Positions 35,234 to 44,936 are shown, numbered from the stretch's first letter. The stretch: DNA of 64,000 nt from Streptomyces griseoviridis (GCF_005222485.1 NZ_CP029078.1:2012001-2076000); one strand, 5' to 3'. Notes: a model not told the origin generated them from the letters alone. Made by a program: numbers and translations.

Positions 35234-35580
35234 GGCCGCCTTCCGGGCCTTGCTCAACGGGTTCAATCATCAATACCGTCGTACATCTCACTCGCGTCGG
35301 ACCATCATCGAGCGGCTCCAGGGGGAGGGCTCAGGACCGCGATGGACCCCGGCGCGAGGCGCGGTAGGGGGGTGCCGTGCTCGGTGACCGCACCGGTGAC
35401 CGGGCCGTGCCGCGCGACCGGCGGCCGCTGTCCGGCTGCCGGCCAGTCATGCCAGCTCACCCGACATGCACGGAGCGCCAATTCGTCATGCCGCCGGGGT
35501 GAGAACCCCCCTTTCGAACCGGATATATCGCCGGGCCGCCCAGGGGCGGGCGGTCCAGCCGGACGAGAGGGACCAGACTC
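35234..35580. other. Intergenic region upstream of the exopolysaccharide operon
   Basis: 347 bp expected to hold the operon promoter. The first 80 bp are AT-richer than the surroundings. A 9-bp direct repeat CGGTGACCG occurs at 35382-35390 and 35394-35402. AT-rich GGATATATC lies near 35521-35529, about 55 bp before the glycosyltransferase ATG, a possible -10 region. No gene seen. Confidence 0.4.
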
Positions 35581-36402
35581 ATGAGTTCCGTTCTGCGGCC
35601 CGCGGCCACCGGCCACGAACCGTCAACCACCGTCACCTATCGGCCCATCTCTTCCCATCTGGCGATCACGCCGCCGGTGAGCGTGGTCATTCCCGCCATG
35701 AATGAGGCCGAGAATCTCCCCTACGTCTTCAAGACACTTCCTGACTGGATACATGAAGTGGTTCTCGTGGACGGCAATTCCACCGACGACACCGTCGAAG
35801 TGGCCCGTTCGCTGTGGCCGCAGGTCAAGGTCGTCGAACAGCGCGGCAAGGGCAAGGGCGACGCGCTGATCACCGGGTTCGAGGCGTGCAGCGGCGACAT
35901 CATCGTGATGGTCGACGCGGACGGCTCGGCCGACGGCAACGAGATCGTCTCCTACGTCTCCGCGCTGGTCTCGGGCGCCGACTTCGCCAAGGGCTCCCGC
36001 TTCGCCAACGGCGGCGGCACCGACGACATGACGTTCATCCGCAAACTCGGCAACTGGGCGCTGTGCACCGTCGTCAACCGCAAGTTCGGCGCCCGCTACA
36101 CCGACCTCTGCTACGGCTACAACGCCTTCTGGCGGCACTGCCTCGACAAGATCGAACTCGACTGCACCGGCTTCGAGGTGGAGACCCTGATGAACATCCG
36201 GGTCGTCAAGGCGGGCCTGAAGGTGCAGGAGATCCCGAGCCACGAGTACCTCCGCATCCACGGCACCAGCAATCTGCGGGCCGTCAGGGACGGGCTGCGG
36301 GTCCTCAAGGTGATCCTCGGGGAACGCTCCAACCGGCGCGCCCTGCGCCGCCGCGTGCGCCACTCGCCGATGCTCGACTCGGTGCGGGGAGAGGTGTCTT
36401 GA
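35581..36402 (+). CDS. GT2 family glycosyltransferase (polyprenyl-phosphate sugar transferase-like)
   Basis: 273 residues. GT-A fold: PVSVVIPAMNEAENLPYV, EVVLVDGNSTDDT and the metal-binding DADGSADGNE (DxD-type). The C-terminal half has LCYGYNAFWRHCLDKIELDCTGFEVETLMNIRV, as in DPM1/GtrB-like enzymes that load a sugar on a lipid carrier; there is no membrane anchor, so it acts at the inner face. First gene of a four-gene overlapping operon for an extracellular polysaccharide. Confidence 0.9.
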   Translation: MSSVLRPAATGHEPSTTVTYRPISSHLAITPPVSVVIPAMNEAENLPYVFKTLPDWIHEVVLVDGNSTDDTVEVARSLWPQVKVVEQRGKGKGDALITGFEACSGDIIVMVDADGSADGNEIVSYVSALVSGADFAKGSRFANGGGTDDMTFIRKLGNWALCTVVNRKFGARYTDLCYGYNAFWRHCLDKIELDCTGFEVETLMNIRVVKAGLKVQEIPSHEYLRIHGTSNLRAVRDGLRVLKVILGERSNRRALRRRVRHSPMLDSVRGEVS

Positions 36403-37400
36403 GCGGTCCCGACATATCCGTCGTGATCTGCGTCTACACCGAGGACCGCTGGGAGGACATCCTCGCGGCGGTCTCCTCGGTGCGCGCGCAGTCCCGCCAG
36501 GCCAGGGAGACACTGCTCGTCGTCGACCACAACCAGGCGCTGCTGGAACGGCTCACCAAGGAGTACGGGAACGCGCCCGAGGGGCCAGGCGCGGTGCGGG
36601 TGCTCGCCAACGCCGGGCCGCGCGGCCTGTCCGCCGGGCGCAACACCGGCATCGCCGCCTCGCACGGCGAGGTGATCGCCTTCCTCGACGACGACGCGGT
36701 CGCCGAACGCGACTGGCTGCGCCGCCTCGCCGAGGGCTACGCCGACCCGCGGGTGCTCGCGGTCGGCGGCCGTACCGTGCCCGTCTGGGCGTCGGGCCGC
36801 CGACCCGCCTGGTTCCCCGAGGAGTTCGACTGGGTGGTGGGCTGCACCTACCGCGGGCTGCCGCCCGGCCGGGTCAGGGTGCGCAACGTGCTCGGCGGCA
36901 ACGCCTCGTTCCGGCGCACCGCGTTCGACGCGGCGGGCGGCTTCGCCACCGGCATCGGACGCGACGGCGACCGGCGCCCGCTGGGCGGCGAGGAGACGGA
37001 GCTGTGCATCCGTCTCGGCCAACTCCGCCCGGACGCCGTCCTGCTGATCGACGACCGCGCGGTCATCCACCACCGGGTGCCCGCGGCACGTGAGCACTTC
37101 GGGTACTTCCGCGCGCGCACCTACGCCGAGGGACTCTCCAAAGCACTGGTGGCGCGAAGTGTCGGCGCGGGCAAGGGACTTGAGTCCGAACGCCGGTACA
37201 CCACCCGGGTGCTGCCCGCCGGCGTCGTGCGCGGGCTGCGGGACGTAGTACTGGCCCGCCCCGGCGGCGCGGGACGGGCGGGCGCGATCGTCGCCGGGGT
37301 GCTCACCGCGGCCGGCGGCTACCTGGTCGGCAGCGTGCGGGCCCGCCGCGACGCGACGGCCTTCACCGCCACCAGGATCGAGGGGACCCGTGATGCCTGA
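36399..37400 (+). CDS. GT2 family glycosyltransferase, TTG start
   Basis: 333 residues from TTG 36399, which overlaps the previous stop (TTGA) and follows GGGGAGAGG. The GT-A core is clear: ISVVICVYTEDRWEDI, GLSAGRNTGIAASHGEVIAFLDDDAV (DDD motif), then VLGGNASFRRTAFDAAGGF and a catalytic-base region GGEETELCIRL. A weak hydrophobic stretch near 280-300 may touch the membrane. It is expected to extend the lipid-linked glycan. Confidence 0.9.
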   Translation: MSGPDISVVICVYTEDRWEDILAAVSSVRAQSRQARETLLVVDHNQALLERLTKEYGNAPEGPGAVRVLANAGPRGLSAGRNTGIAASHGEVIAFLDDDAVAERDWLRRLAEGYADPRVLAVGGRTVPVWASGRRPAWFPEEFDWVVGCTYRGLPPGRVRVRNVLGGNASFRRTAFDAAGGFATGIGRDGDRRPLGGEETELCIRLGQLRPDAVLLIDDRAVIHHRVPAAREHFGYFRARTYAEGLSKALVARSVGAGKGLESERRYTTRVLPAGVVRGLRDVVLARPGGAGRAGAIVAGVLTAAGGYLVGSVRARRDATAFTATRIEGTRDA

Positions 37401-38196
37401 CGCCACCCCCGTGCCGATCCTCATGTACCACGCGGTCGCCACCACCCCCCACCCCGCCACCCGGACCCTCTCGGTGACCCCCAGCGCGTTCGCCGAACAG
37501 CTGCGGCTCATCGCCGACCTGGGCATGACGCCGGTCAACACCGCCGACCTCGCGTCCAGTTGGCGCGGCGGCCGGCCCCTCCCGGCCCGCCCGCTGCTCA
37601 TCACCTTCGACGACGGCTACGAGGGCGTCCACCGGTACGCGCTGCCCTCCCTCGCCCGGCACGGCTTCCCCGCGACCCTGTTCGTCTCCACCGGCTGGAT
37701 CAGGGGCGCCCACCACACCGGGGGCTGCCCCGACACCATGCTGGACTGGGACCAGGTGCGGGAACTGGCCGCCGTGGACGTCGAGATCGGCGGCCACAGC
37801 CACACCCATCCGCAGCTCGACCAGCTCGACGACGGCCCGCTCCGGCACGAGCTGCGCCACTGCCGGGAGATCGTCACCGCCGAACTGGGCCGCGCACCCG
37901 CCTCGTTCGCCTACCCGTACGGCTACTCGAACCGCCGGGTGCGGGCGGCCGTGCGCGAGACGGGCTGGTCGCAGGCGCTCGCCGTCGGCAACGGCCTCGC
38001 CCGCCGCCGTCAGGGCCCCTACGCGCTGCGCCGCGTCACCGTACGCCGGGGCACCGGCATCGAGGAGTTCGAGCGGCTCCTCCAAGGCCGCGCCCTCACC
38101 CGCGAGTTCGCCAGGGACCGGGCCCTCACCAAGGGGTACGCCCTGGTCCGCAGAGCACGACAGCTCCGCCGGAAGGCCATCCGTTCCCGTGTCTGA
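37393..38196 (+). CDS. Polysaccharide deacetylase (CE4/NodB domain)
   Basis: 267 residues. NodB motifs are complete: TFDDGYEG with the catalytic and metal Asp pair, and the metal His pair in GGHSHTHPQLDQL. FAYPYGYSNRRVR gives the later motif. No signal peptide is obvious, so it may act on the lipid-linked precursor before export. It overlaps the GT gene before it and the fusion gene after it. GTG 37390 is an alternative start. Confidence 0.92.
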   Translation: MPDATPVPILMYHAVATTPHPATRTLSVTPSAFAEQLRLIADLGMTPVNTADLASSWRGGRPLPARPLLITFDDGYEGVHRYALPSLARHGFPATLFVSTGWIRGAHHTGGCPDTMLDWDQVRELAAVDVEIGGHSHTHPQLDQLDDGPLRHELRHCREIVTAELGRAPASFAYPYGYSNRRVRAAVRETGWSQALAVGNGLARRRQGPYALRRVTVRRGTGIEEFERLLQGRALTREFARDRALTKGYALVRRARQLRRKAIRSRV

Positions 38197-41100
38197 CACG
38201 ACCACCACCACCGAGGCCGCGGCGCCCCCGACCGAGGAGAAGACCCGGCAGCGGGGTCGCCGCCTCAGACTGCCGGGGCTCGGCGGGTCCGACGGCGGCA
38301 GCCAGCTGTTCCGCAACGCCTACGCGCTGATGCTGAACACGGGCATCTCCGCCGTCCTCGGACTCGGCTTCTGGCTGGCAGCCGCCCGCTACTACACCGA
38401 GGACGCGGTCGGGCAGGGCTCCGCCGCCATCGCCGCGATGAAGTTCCTCGCGGGCCTGACGGCGGTGACCCTCACCGGCGCCCTGGCCCGCTTCATCCCG
38501 GTCGCGGGACCCGCCACCGGGCGCCTCATCCTCCGCACTTACGCGGGCAGTTCGCTGGTCGTGGCGTGCGCGGCCGGGATCTTCCTGCTGACCCTCGACC
38601 GGTTCGGGCCCTCGTACCGCTTCCTGCACGGCGCGCTCGCCGGCGCCGGGTTCCTCCTCGCCGTCGTCGCGTGGAACCTGCTCACCCTCCAGGACGGGGT
38701 GCTGACCGGGCTGCGCAGCGCGCCCTGGGTGCCGGTGGGCAACACCCTGTTCTCCGCCGTCAAGTTGGCGCTGCTCGTCGGGTGCGCGTTGGCGGTGCCG
38801 ATGGCCGGCGTCTTCGTGTCGTGGGTCGCCGCGATAGCGACCTCGGTCGTGCCGCTCGGCTGGCTGGTGTTCCGGCGCCTCGTGCCCCGGCACGTGCGGG
38901 CCACCGAGGGGCGGGCGGCACCGCCCACGCTGCGCGAGATCGGGCGGTTCCTGGCCGGTGACTACACCGGCTCGCTGTTCTCGCTCGCCGTGGTCTACCT
39001 GGTGCCGGTGCTCATCGCGTCCCAGGTCAGCTCCGAGGACAACGCGTACTTCTACATCACCACGACGATCGGCGGCACGGTCAACCTGCTCGCCATCAAC
39101 ATGGGCGCCTCGCTGACCGTGGAGGGCTCGCACGACCCAGCCAGGCTCGCCGCCGACACCCGCGCCGCCCTCAAGCGGATGGCGCGCATCATGCTGCCGG
39201 TCTGCGGCGGCCTCTTCGTCGGGGCGCCGTGGATCCTGGGCGCGTTCGGCGCGGGGTACGCGGACGCGGCCACCCCGCTGCTGCGCTGGTTCGCGGTCGG
39301 CGCGCTGCTGCGGGTCGTGATGGAGACGTACTTCGCGGTGCTGCGGGCCCAGAGCCGTACCGCCGGACTCGCCTGGCTCCAGGGCCTGTTGTGCGTCCTG
39401 GTGCTCAGTCTGACGCTGCTGCTGCTGCCCCGGATGGGGCTGACCGGCGCGGGCGTCGCGGAGATCTCCAGCCTCGCGGTGATCGTCGCGGTCGCCGCGC
39501 CGAAGCTGCTGCGCACGATCAGGACCGCGCCCGCGCCCGGCCGGGACGACGGGGTGTCGCCCGACGGGGACCTCGCCGACCTGGGCGCGCGCGAGGCGCC
39601 GTCCGCCGGGAAGCCGCGCAGACGCGGCCCGGCCTGGGCGCTGGACAGCGACACGCTCGCACTCGGCGTCCACGTCGACTTCGACCACCAGGAGCGCAGG
39701 CCCGACGTCCGCCCGGGTCCCGGCACCCCGCCCTCGGGCACGCCGGTTCCCGACCCCGGTGAACCGGCCCTGGGCGCGGACCGGTCGCCGCGATGGGCGC
39801 AGGGACGGGCGGGGGCCGGCTCCGACGGGGAGCCGGACGGGGTCGACGGGCACGGACCTGGCCAAGGCGGGGTCGGTGAGGGCGAGTTCGGCTGGGGCGG
39901 GCTCGGTGAAAGCGGATTCGGCCAGGGCGGGCCCGGTGGGCACGCGTTCGGTCGGGGCGGGCTCGGTGACGGCGGGCTCCCCGACGACGGGCTCGACGAG
40001 GACGAGTCCAGCCGGGGCGGGCCCGGTAACGGTGGGGTCGGTGACGGCGGGCTCCTCGACGGCGGGCTCGACGTGCCGGCGCAGGCGTCGCCGTCCTGGC
40101 GGGAGCGGCTGCGGCCGACCAGGGCCGGGGCGGTGCTGGGCTCGCTGCTGGCCGCCGCGCTGCTGCTGTACTGGGTGCCCGCCGCGCGGCTCGGCGAGGC
40201 CGACCTGGACCGGATGGGCGGGCTCGGCCTGATCTCCGTGCTGCCGCTGCCGACGCTGGCCGGGGCCGCCCTGCTCGTGCTGGTCTTCGGTGCGCTGCTC
40301 AGGCTCGGCCACGAGCACAGGGCGCTGCTGCTGGTGACCCTCCTCGCGACGGTCCTGTCCCTGCACGCGCTGCCCGCGGTCATCGAGACACAGCCCCGGT
40401 TCGCGACGGCGTGGCAGCACCTCGGCTTCCTCGACTACATCGACCGCACCGGGTCCGCCGTGCCCGACCTGGACGCCCGCTGGAGCTGGCCGGGGTTCTT
40501 CGCGGTGGCCGCGTTCGTCGCGCGGGCCTGCGGGGTCACGGACCTCACCGAGGTGATCCGCTGGTGGCCGACCCTCATCGAACTCCTCTACCTGGCACCG
40601 CTGTTCCTCCTGACGCGTTCTCTACGGGCGAGCTGGCGGGCCCGGTGGACCGGCGTCTGGGTCTTCGCGCTGAGCAGTTGGGTCGGCCAGGACTACTTCT
40701 CGCCGCAGGGCTTCACGTACCTGCTCTATCTGGCGTTCGTGGCCGTGCTGTTGGTGTGGTTCCGGGCGCCCCGGGTGGTGTGGACCAGGACGCGGCCGGG
40801 CGAACTGGAGGTCGAGCCGACCGAGCGGCGGCAGCAGGCCGTGCTGCTCGCGGTGGTGATCGGCCTCTTCGCGGCGAGCGTCCCGGCCCACCAGCTCACC
40901 CCGTTCGTGATGCTCGGCGTCCTCACCGTGCTGGTCATGCTGCGCCGCAGCGAACTGCGCGGCCTCCCGCTGCTGTTCACGGTGCTGGTCGTCGGCTGGC
41001 TCGGCTTCATGGCCGAGCCCTACTGGTCAGGGCACTTCGACGACCTGTTCGGCGGGCTCGGCGGGGTCGGCGGCAATGTGTCGTCGTCGGTGTCGGGGCG

Positions 41101-42124
41101 GATCGAGGGCGGCAGCTCGACCCACAAACTGGTGCTGTACGCGCGGGTGCTGCTGGCCGGCGGGGTGATGGCGTCCGCCTGCTGGGGCTGGCTGCGCCGG
41201 CGCCACCACCGGTACCGGGAAGTGTCCCTGCCGGTCCTCACGTTCGTCCCGTTCCTCGGCTTCGGCATGCAGTCCTACGGCGGCGAGATGGCGCTGCGCG
41301 TCTTCATGTTCGCGCTGCCCGGCGCGGCCCTCCTCTCGGGTCTCGCCCTCTTCCCGCGCACAGGCGTCACCGCCGAGGAACGGGACAAGGACCGGGTGAG
41401 TCTCGCCCCGCTGGCCGCGGTGCTGGCCGGACTGCTGCTCATGGGCGGCTTCCTGGTGGCCCGTTGGGGCAACGAGGCGTTCGAGCGGATCAGACCGGGC
41501 GAGGTCACGGCCATGGAGTACGTGTACGCCCACGACGATCCGACGGTCAGGCTGCTGTGGTTGAGCGACGACCCCGTCAACAACGTGACCCCGGCGATGC
41601 CGTGGGGCGCGAAGGACATGGAACGGGTCGACTATGTGCCCACCCTCGCGCCGGGCGACCCGGTGCTGGTGTCCGGCCTGGTCAAGGCGTTGCGGGACGC
41701 GGGCCCGCACTCCTATCTGATGGTCAACCGGAGCCAGGTGACGTATCTGGAGATGGACGTCGGCTACGCCACGACCTGGGAGCCGCGGCTGCTCCAGAAC
41801 CTGGACCGGCGGCCCGAGTTGGAGAAGGTCCTCGGCAACGGGGACGCGACGGTCTACGCCTTGCGGGAGCAGCCGCCCGGCGCGGTGCCGAAGGCCGACC
41901 CGGGTCCGATCGGGCCCCGGATCACCTGGACGCCGTGGTCGATCGTCGGCGGCCTCGCGGCGGTGGCGCTGATCGTCCTGCTGACGGCACGGGAGGTGGT
42001 CCGGGTGGCGGTCCGGCCCAGCGTGCGCCAACTGCACTGGATGCAGGGCAGCTTCTGGTTCTGCCTGCCGCTGCTCGCGGTGTTCCTGGCGTCGCTGGTG
42101 CAGCGGTTCCTGACGATGAAGTAG
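38189..42124 (+). CDS. 1311-residue fusion: Wzx-like flippase plus multi-pass GT-C/polymerase-like domain
   Basis: GTG start overlapping the deacetylase gene by 8 bp. Residues ~35-445 are a polysaccharide flippase of the MATE/MOP type with 12-14 helices. Residues ~450-645 are a hydrophilic linker with seven 10-residue Gly-rich repeats (558-627). Residues ~650-1090 hold about ten further helices with an extracytoplasmic loop (LDYIDRTGSAVPDLDARWSWPGFF) like GT-C or Wzy-type enzymes. Then an outer domain (~1095-1237) and two last helices. Joining export with assembly in one chain would couple flipping to polymerisation; that function is inferred. No stop or frameshift separates the halves. Confidence 0.85.
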   Translation: MSDTTTTTEAAAPPTEEKTRQRGRRLRLPGLGGSDGGSQLFRNAYALMLNTGISAVLGLGFWLAAARYYTEDAVGQGSAAIAAMKFLAGLTAVTLTGALARFIPVAGPATGRLILRTYAGSSLVVACAAGIFLLTLDRFGPSYRFLHGALAGAGFLLAVVAWNLLTLQDGVLTGLRSAPWVPVGNTLFSAVKLALLVGCALAVPMAGVFVSWVAAIATSVVPLGWLVFRRLVPRHVRATEGRAAPPTLREIGRFLAGDYTGSLFSLAVVYLVPVLIASQVSSEDNAYFYITTTIGGTVNLLAINMGASLTVEGSHDPARLAADTRAALKRMARIMLPVCGGLFVGAPWILGAFGAGYADAATPLLRWFAVGALLRVVMETYFAVLRAQSRTAGLAWLQGLLCVLVLSLTLLLLPRMGLTGAGVAEISSLAVIVAVAAPKLLRTIRTAPAPGRDDGVSPDGDLADLGAREAPSAGKPRRRGPAWALDSDTLALGVHVDFDHQERRPDVRPGPGTPPSGTPVPDPGEPALGADRSPRWAQGRAGAGSDGEPDGVDGHGPGQGGVGEGEFGWGGLGESGFGQGGPGGHAFGRGGLGDGGLPDDGLDEDESSRGGPGNGGVGDGGLLDGGLDVPAQASPSWRERLRPTRAGAVLGSLLAAALLLYWVPAARLGEADLDRMGGLGLISVLPLPTLAGAALLVLVFGALLRLGHEHRALLLVTLLATVLSLHALPAVIETQPRFATAWQHLGFLDYIDRTGSAVPDLDARWSWPGFFAVAAFVARACGVTDLTEVIRWWPTLIELLYLAPLFLLTRSLRASWRARWTGVWVFALSSWVGQDYFSPQGFTYLLYLAFVAVLLVWFRAPRVVWTRTRPGELEVEPTERRQQAVLLAVVIGLFAASVPAHQLTPFVMLGVLTVLVMLRRSELRGLPLLFTVLVVGWLGFMAEPYWSGHFDDLFGGLGGVGGNVSSSVSGRIEGGSSTHKLVLYARVLLAGGVMASACWGWLRRRHHRYREVSLPVLTFVPFLGFGMQSYGGEMALRVFMFALPGAALLSGLALFPRTGVTAEERDKDRVSLAPLAAVLAGLLLMGGFLVARWGNEAFERIRPGEVTAMEYVYAHDDPTVRLLWLSDDPVNNVTPAMPWGAKDMERVDYVPTLAPGDPVLVSGLVKALRDAGPHSYLMVNRSQVTYLEMDVGYATTWEPRLLQNLDRRPELEKVLGNGDATVYALREQPPGAVPKADPGPIGPRITWTPWSIVGGLAAVALIVLLTAREVVRVAVRPSVRQLHWMQGSFWFCLPLLAVFLASLVQRFLTMK
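39860..40069 (+). repeat. Seven 30-bp repeats in the linker of the flippase fusion
   Basis: In-frame 30-bp period encoding G-x-G-G-x-G-x-x-x-F type decapeptides (residues 558-627). The first four units are best conserved; the fifth has drifted to acidic residues. It forms a flexible hinge between the two membrane domains. Confidence 0.75.
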
Positions 42125-42185
42125 CAGCGGGGACGGTGGCGCTCGGCCGGCCGGTGGGAGAGCGGCGGCCCAGCGGTCGGCCGGC

Positions 42186-42274
42186 GCCGTCGGGTGAAGG
42201 GGCTCAGCGCCGCCGCTTGAGCCACTTCCGCCGTCGGGTGAAGGGTGCTCAGCGCTGCCGTTTGAGCCACTTCA
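42186..42274 (-). repeat. Tandem duplication of the GH39-like gene 3' end
   Basis: Two ~44-bp copies, 42186-42229 and 42230-42274. The gene-proximal copy encodes the last residues KWLKRQR and the stop; the distal copy would encode KWLKRRR and a stop. The downstream copy is outside the gene. Confidence 0.82.
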
Positions 42275-43676
42275 CCCCGTACGCCTGCATCTCGAAGCGT
42301 TCGCCGTCGACCTTCGCGCTGATCGTCCGGTCGAGGGTGTTGACCACCAGGACCGTCCGGTCGTCGGCGAGGACCCGGACGTTCGGCACGTCGTCGGCGG
42401 CCACCGGCACCGACCGGTACCGGGTGCCGGGCGGGAACTCCCGGTGGAAGCGGGAGAGCAGCCCGAACATGGGCAGCTTGCGGCCGCCGTCAGAACCGTA
42501 GGTCGGTGTCCACAGGCAGCCGGGGCAGTCGGTGCCCTTCTCGTCCTGCGGGTTCCAGTAGAAGCCGGACGTGGCGCCGCCCTTGACCATCGCGATCAGA
42601 CCGGCGGCCTGGACGGCGACCCTGCGGGTCTCGGACCAGCCCCGCCGCTCGTCGTTGCCGTCGGCGGGCTCGACGTAGTACTCGGACCACCACAGGGGCA
42701 GCTCCCCGGTCTGCCGCCGCACCCAGGCGCCGACGGCGGTGAACTTGTCGGTGGCCGCGAACTCGTCCGGCAGCAGCTCGTCGTCGTTGGTGTAGCTGGA
42801 GCCGTCGACGACGACGAAGTCGGCGCCCGCCTTGTGCCGGTTCCAGTAGGTGAAGGCGTCCAGGACCCGCTGGTCCATCGCGCCCCAACTCCCCCGCACC
42901 GTGCGGGAGGCGTCGTGCGCCCGAGGATCCAGGCTGTCCATGGCCAGGTAGGGGCCGCCGACCATGATGTCCTTGTCGACCTTCTTCAGGGCCCGGTACA
43001 CGAGGTTGTACAGCCTGGTGTAACCCTCGTAGTCCCAGCGGGCCTTGGCGTCGTCCCAGAAACCCTTGAACTCGTTCCAGACCATGAAGTGCCGTACGTC
43101 CGGGTACCGTTCGGCGACGGTCGCGGCGAGCGCGGCGAAGTCCGCGTAGTGCTCGGGCCGCGGGGCCGTCTCCAGCGCGGCCTGGCTCCAGTCGGTGGCG
43201 CCGACACCCGGCTCGCCGCCCTTCATCCAGTCGGGTGAGCAGCACAGGGTGACGACGGGGGTGCCGCCCGAGGCGCGGATGAAGTCGATGCGGCGGTCCA
43301 TCGCGCCGAAGTCGTAACGCCCCTTCACCGGCTCGGGGTTGTCGGCGCCCCAGCCCATCAGCGCCTGGTCCTGCGGCATGCCTCGGGCGTCCCGGACGAG
43401 CCGGTCGACCCGTTCGGTCGCGGTGTCGTCGCCCTCGTCGGCGCTGTACTGGGTGTGGGTGAAGCCCCAGCCGACCTCGGGCCCCCGCGGGCCGGGCGGG
43501 GTGGCCGGGGTGCCGTGCACCCGGTCGCCGTCGCGTGAGGTGCCCGCCGTGTCGGCGCCGTCGTCGGGCGGCGTCCTGATCACCGTCACGACCAGGGCGA
43601 GTACCGCCACGCCCACCCCGAGCAGGGCGGCGAGCCGCCACCGCCATGCCCCCGAAGTCCACTCATGACGTGCCAT
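42249..43676 (-). CDS. GH39-like membrane-anchored glycoside hydrolase
   Basis: 475 residues. An N-terminal signal anchor (residues ~12-33) puts the enzyme outside. The TIM barrel has the clan A acid/base in MVWNEFKGFW (Glu202) and a nucleophile candidate in LPLWWSEYYVEP. Other barrel strands are visible (PVVTLCCSPDWM, DFVVVDGSSY). The C-terminal ~70 residues form a beta domain. TACTGT lies seven bases before the ATG, indicating a leaderless mRNA. It faces the exopolysaccharide operon and may trim or release its product, as glycosidases in such loci do. Confidence 0.85.
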   Translation of the reverse strand: MARHEWTSGAWRWRLAALLGVGVAVLALVVTVIRTPPDDGADTAGTSRDGDRVHGTPATPPGPRGPEVGWGFTHTQYSADEGDDTATERVDRLVRDARGMPQDQALMGWGADNPEPVKGRYDFGAMDRRIDFIRASGGTPVVTLCCSPDWMKGGEPGVGATDWSQAALETAPRPEHYADFAALAATVAERYPDVRHFMVWNEFKGFWDDAKARWDYEGYTRLYNLVYRALKKVDKDIMVGGPYLAMDSLDPRAHDASRTVRGSWGAMDQRVLDAFTYWNRHKAGADFVVVDGSSYTNDDELLPDEFAATDKFTAVGAWVRRQTGELPLWWSEYYVEPADGNDERRGWSETRRVAVQAAGLIAMVKGGATSGFYWNPQDEKGTDCPGCLWTPTYGSDGGRKLPMFGLLSRFHREFPPGTRYRSVPVAADDVPNVRVLADDRTVLVVNTLDRTISAKVDGERFEMQAYGVKWLKRQR

Positions 43677-43832
43677 CGTGGCAACAGTAACCGGGCCGGG
43701 ACCCGGGCGGGCGGGATGTCGGGACGTCCGGCACCGGGGCCGGGCGGACCGGGCGCCCCGGCCGTCCGCGACACGGCCGACACACCCGGCGGACCACGAA
43801 ACCGGGTGCACTCGGCGCCCCGGTGCCGGATC

Positions 43833-44936
43833 ATGGACGGCATGTCTGCGAACCCACACGACGCGCTGCCGATCCGGCTCAACGTCGACGACAGCGACTC
43901 GCCGTCCGACGTCGTCGACGCGCTGTTCCTCGGCCGTTTCGCGACGGGCGAGCAGCCGTACTCGCACGCGGCGAACATCGAACGGGTGAAGTCCGCGGCG
44001 ACGCTGCTGCCGCCCGGCGCTCGGGTGTTGCGGGTCGCGCGCGACGACGACCGCAGCGCGACCCTCGCCGAGGGCGACGGCTGGACGCTGCTGATCTCCC
44101 GCTGGAGCCGAGGCGCGGACGTCACGGTCACCGCGACCACCGCCGACCTCGCCGAGCAGGTCCTCGACCAGGCCACCGACGGCGCGGCCGACGAACCCGA
44201 ACCCCAGCCAGACAACGTGACGATGGGCTTCTGGTACGTCTCCCCCCGGCGCGGCCCGTACCGCACCACCCGGCAGATCTCGGCCGGCACCTGGGACGAG
44301 GTCCGCCCCAACTACACGGCGCCGGTCGCCGACGCGATGGACCGGCTGATGAAGACGACCCCCGAGGACATCGCGGGCCGGCTGCTGCTGCTGCACGGTC
44401 CGCCGGGCACCGGGAAGACGTCGGCGCTGCGCACCCTGGCCCGCTCCTGGCGTGACTGGTGCCAGGTGGACTGCGTCCTCGACCCCGAACGGCTGTTCTC
44501 CGACGTCGGCTATCTGATGGACATCGCGATCGGCGAGGACGACGGCACCGGCAAGGGCCGCTGGCGGCTGCTCCTGCTGGAGGACTGCGACGAGCTGATC
44601 CGCGGCGAGGCCAAGCACACGGCGGGCCAGGCGCTCTCCCGGCTGCTCAACCTCACCGACGGGCTGCTCGGGCAGGGCCGCAACGTCCTGGTGGGGGTCA
44701 CCACCAACGAGGACCTGGAGCGGCTCCACCCGGCCGTCGTGCGCCCCGGCCGCTGTCTCGCCCGCATCGAGATCGGCCCCCTCACCCGCCCGGAGGCCAC
44801 CAACTGGCTGGGCACGGAGGAGGGCGTGGGCCGCGAGGGCGCGACACTCGCGGAGCTGTACGCCCTACGCCGGGGCACCTCACCGACGTCCCTACCGGAA
44901 CCCCGAGAGGGCACGGACGCGGGGCTGTATCTGTAG
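43833..44936 (+). CDS. AAA-family ATPase with DUF5925-type N-terminus
   Basis: 367 residues; ATG 43842 is an alternative start. The N-terminal ~150 residues are an alpha/beta domain typical of the actinobacterial family. Walker A is GPPGTGKT (Gly189 on) and Walker B LLLLEDCDELI; sensor-1 lies in NVLVGVTTNED and an Arg finger candidate in VVRPGRCLARIEI. Related to FtsH/CDC48-type AAA modules without a protease domain. Target unknown. It is divergent from the GH39-like gene. Confidence 0.85.
   Translation: MDGMSANPHDALPIRLNVDDSDSPSDVVDALFLGRFATGEQPYSHAANIERVKSAATLLPPGARVLRVARDDDRSATLAEGDGWTLLISRWSRGADVTVTATTADLAEQVLDQATDGAADEPEPQPDNVTMGFWYVSPRRGPYRTTRQISAGTWDEVRPNYTAPVADAMDRLMKTTPEDIAGRLLLLHGPPGTGKTSALRTLARSWRDWCQVDCVLDPERLFSDVGYLMDIAIGEDDGTGKGRWRLLLLEDCDELIRGEAKHTAGQALSRLLNLTDGLLGQGRNVLVGVTTNEDLERLHPAVVRPGRCLARIEIGPLTRPEATNWLGTEEGVGREGATLAELYALRRGTSPTSLPEPREGTDAGLYL

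Noticed and set aside
38126..40420. 764-residue minus-strand open frame opposite the flippase fusion
   Set aside because: Composition (His/Gln/Arg/Gly) and absence of RBS mark it as a shadow; the fusion's hydrophobic helices are coherent.
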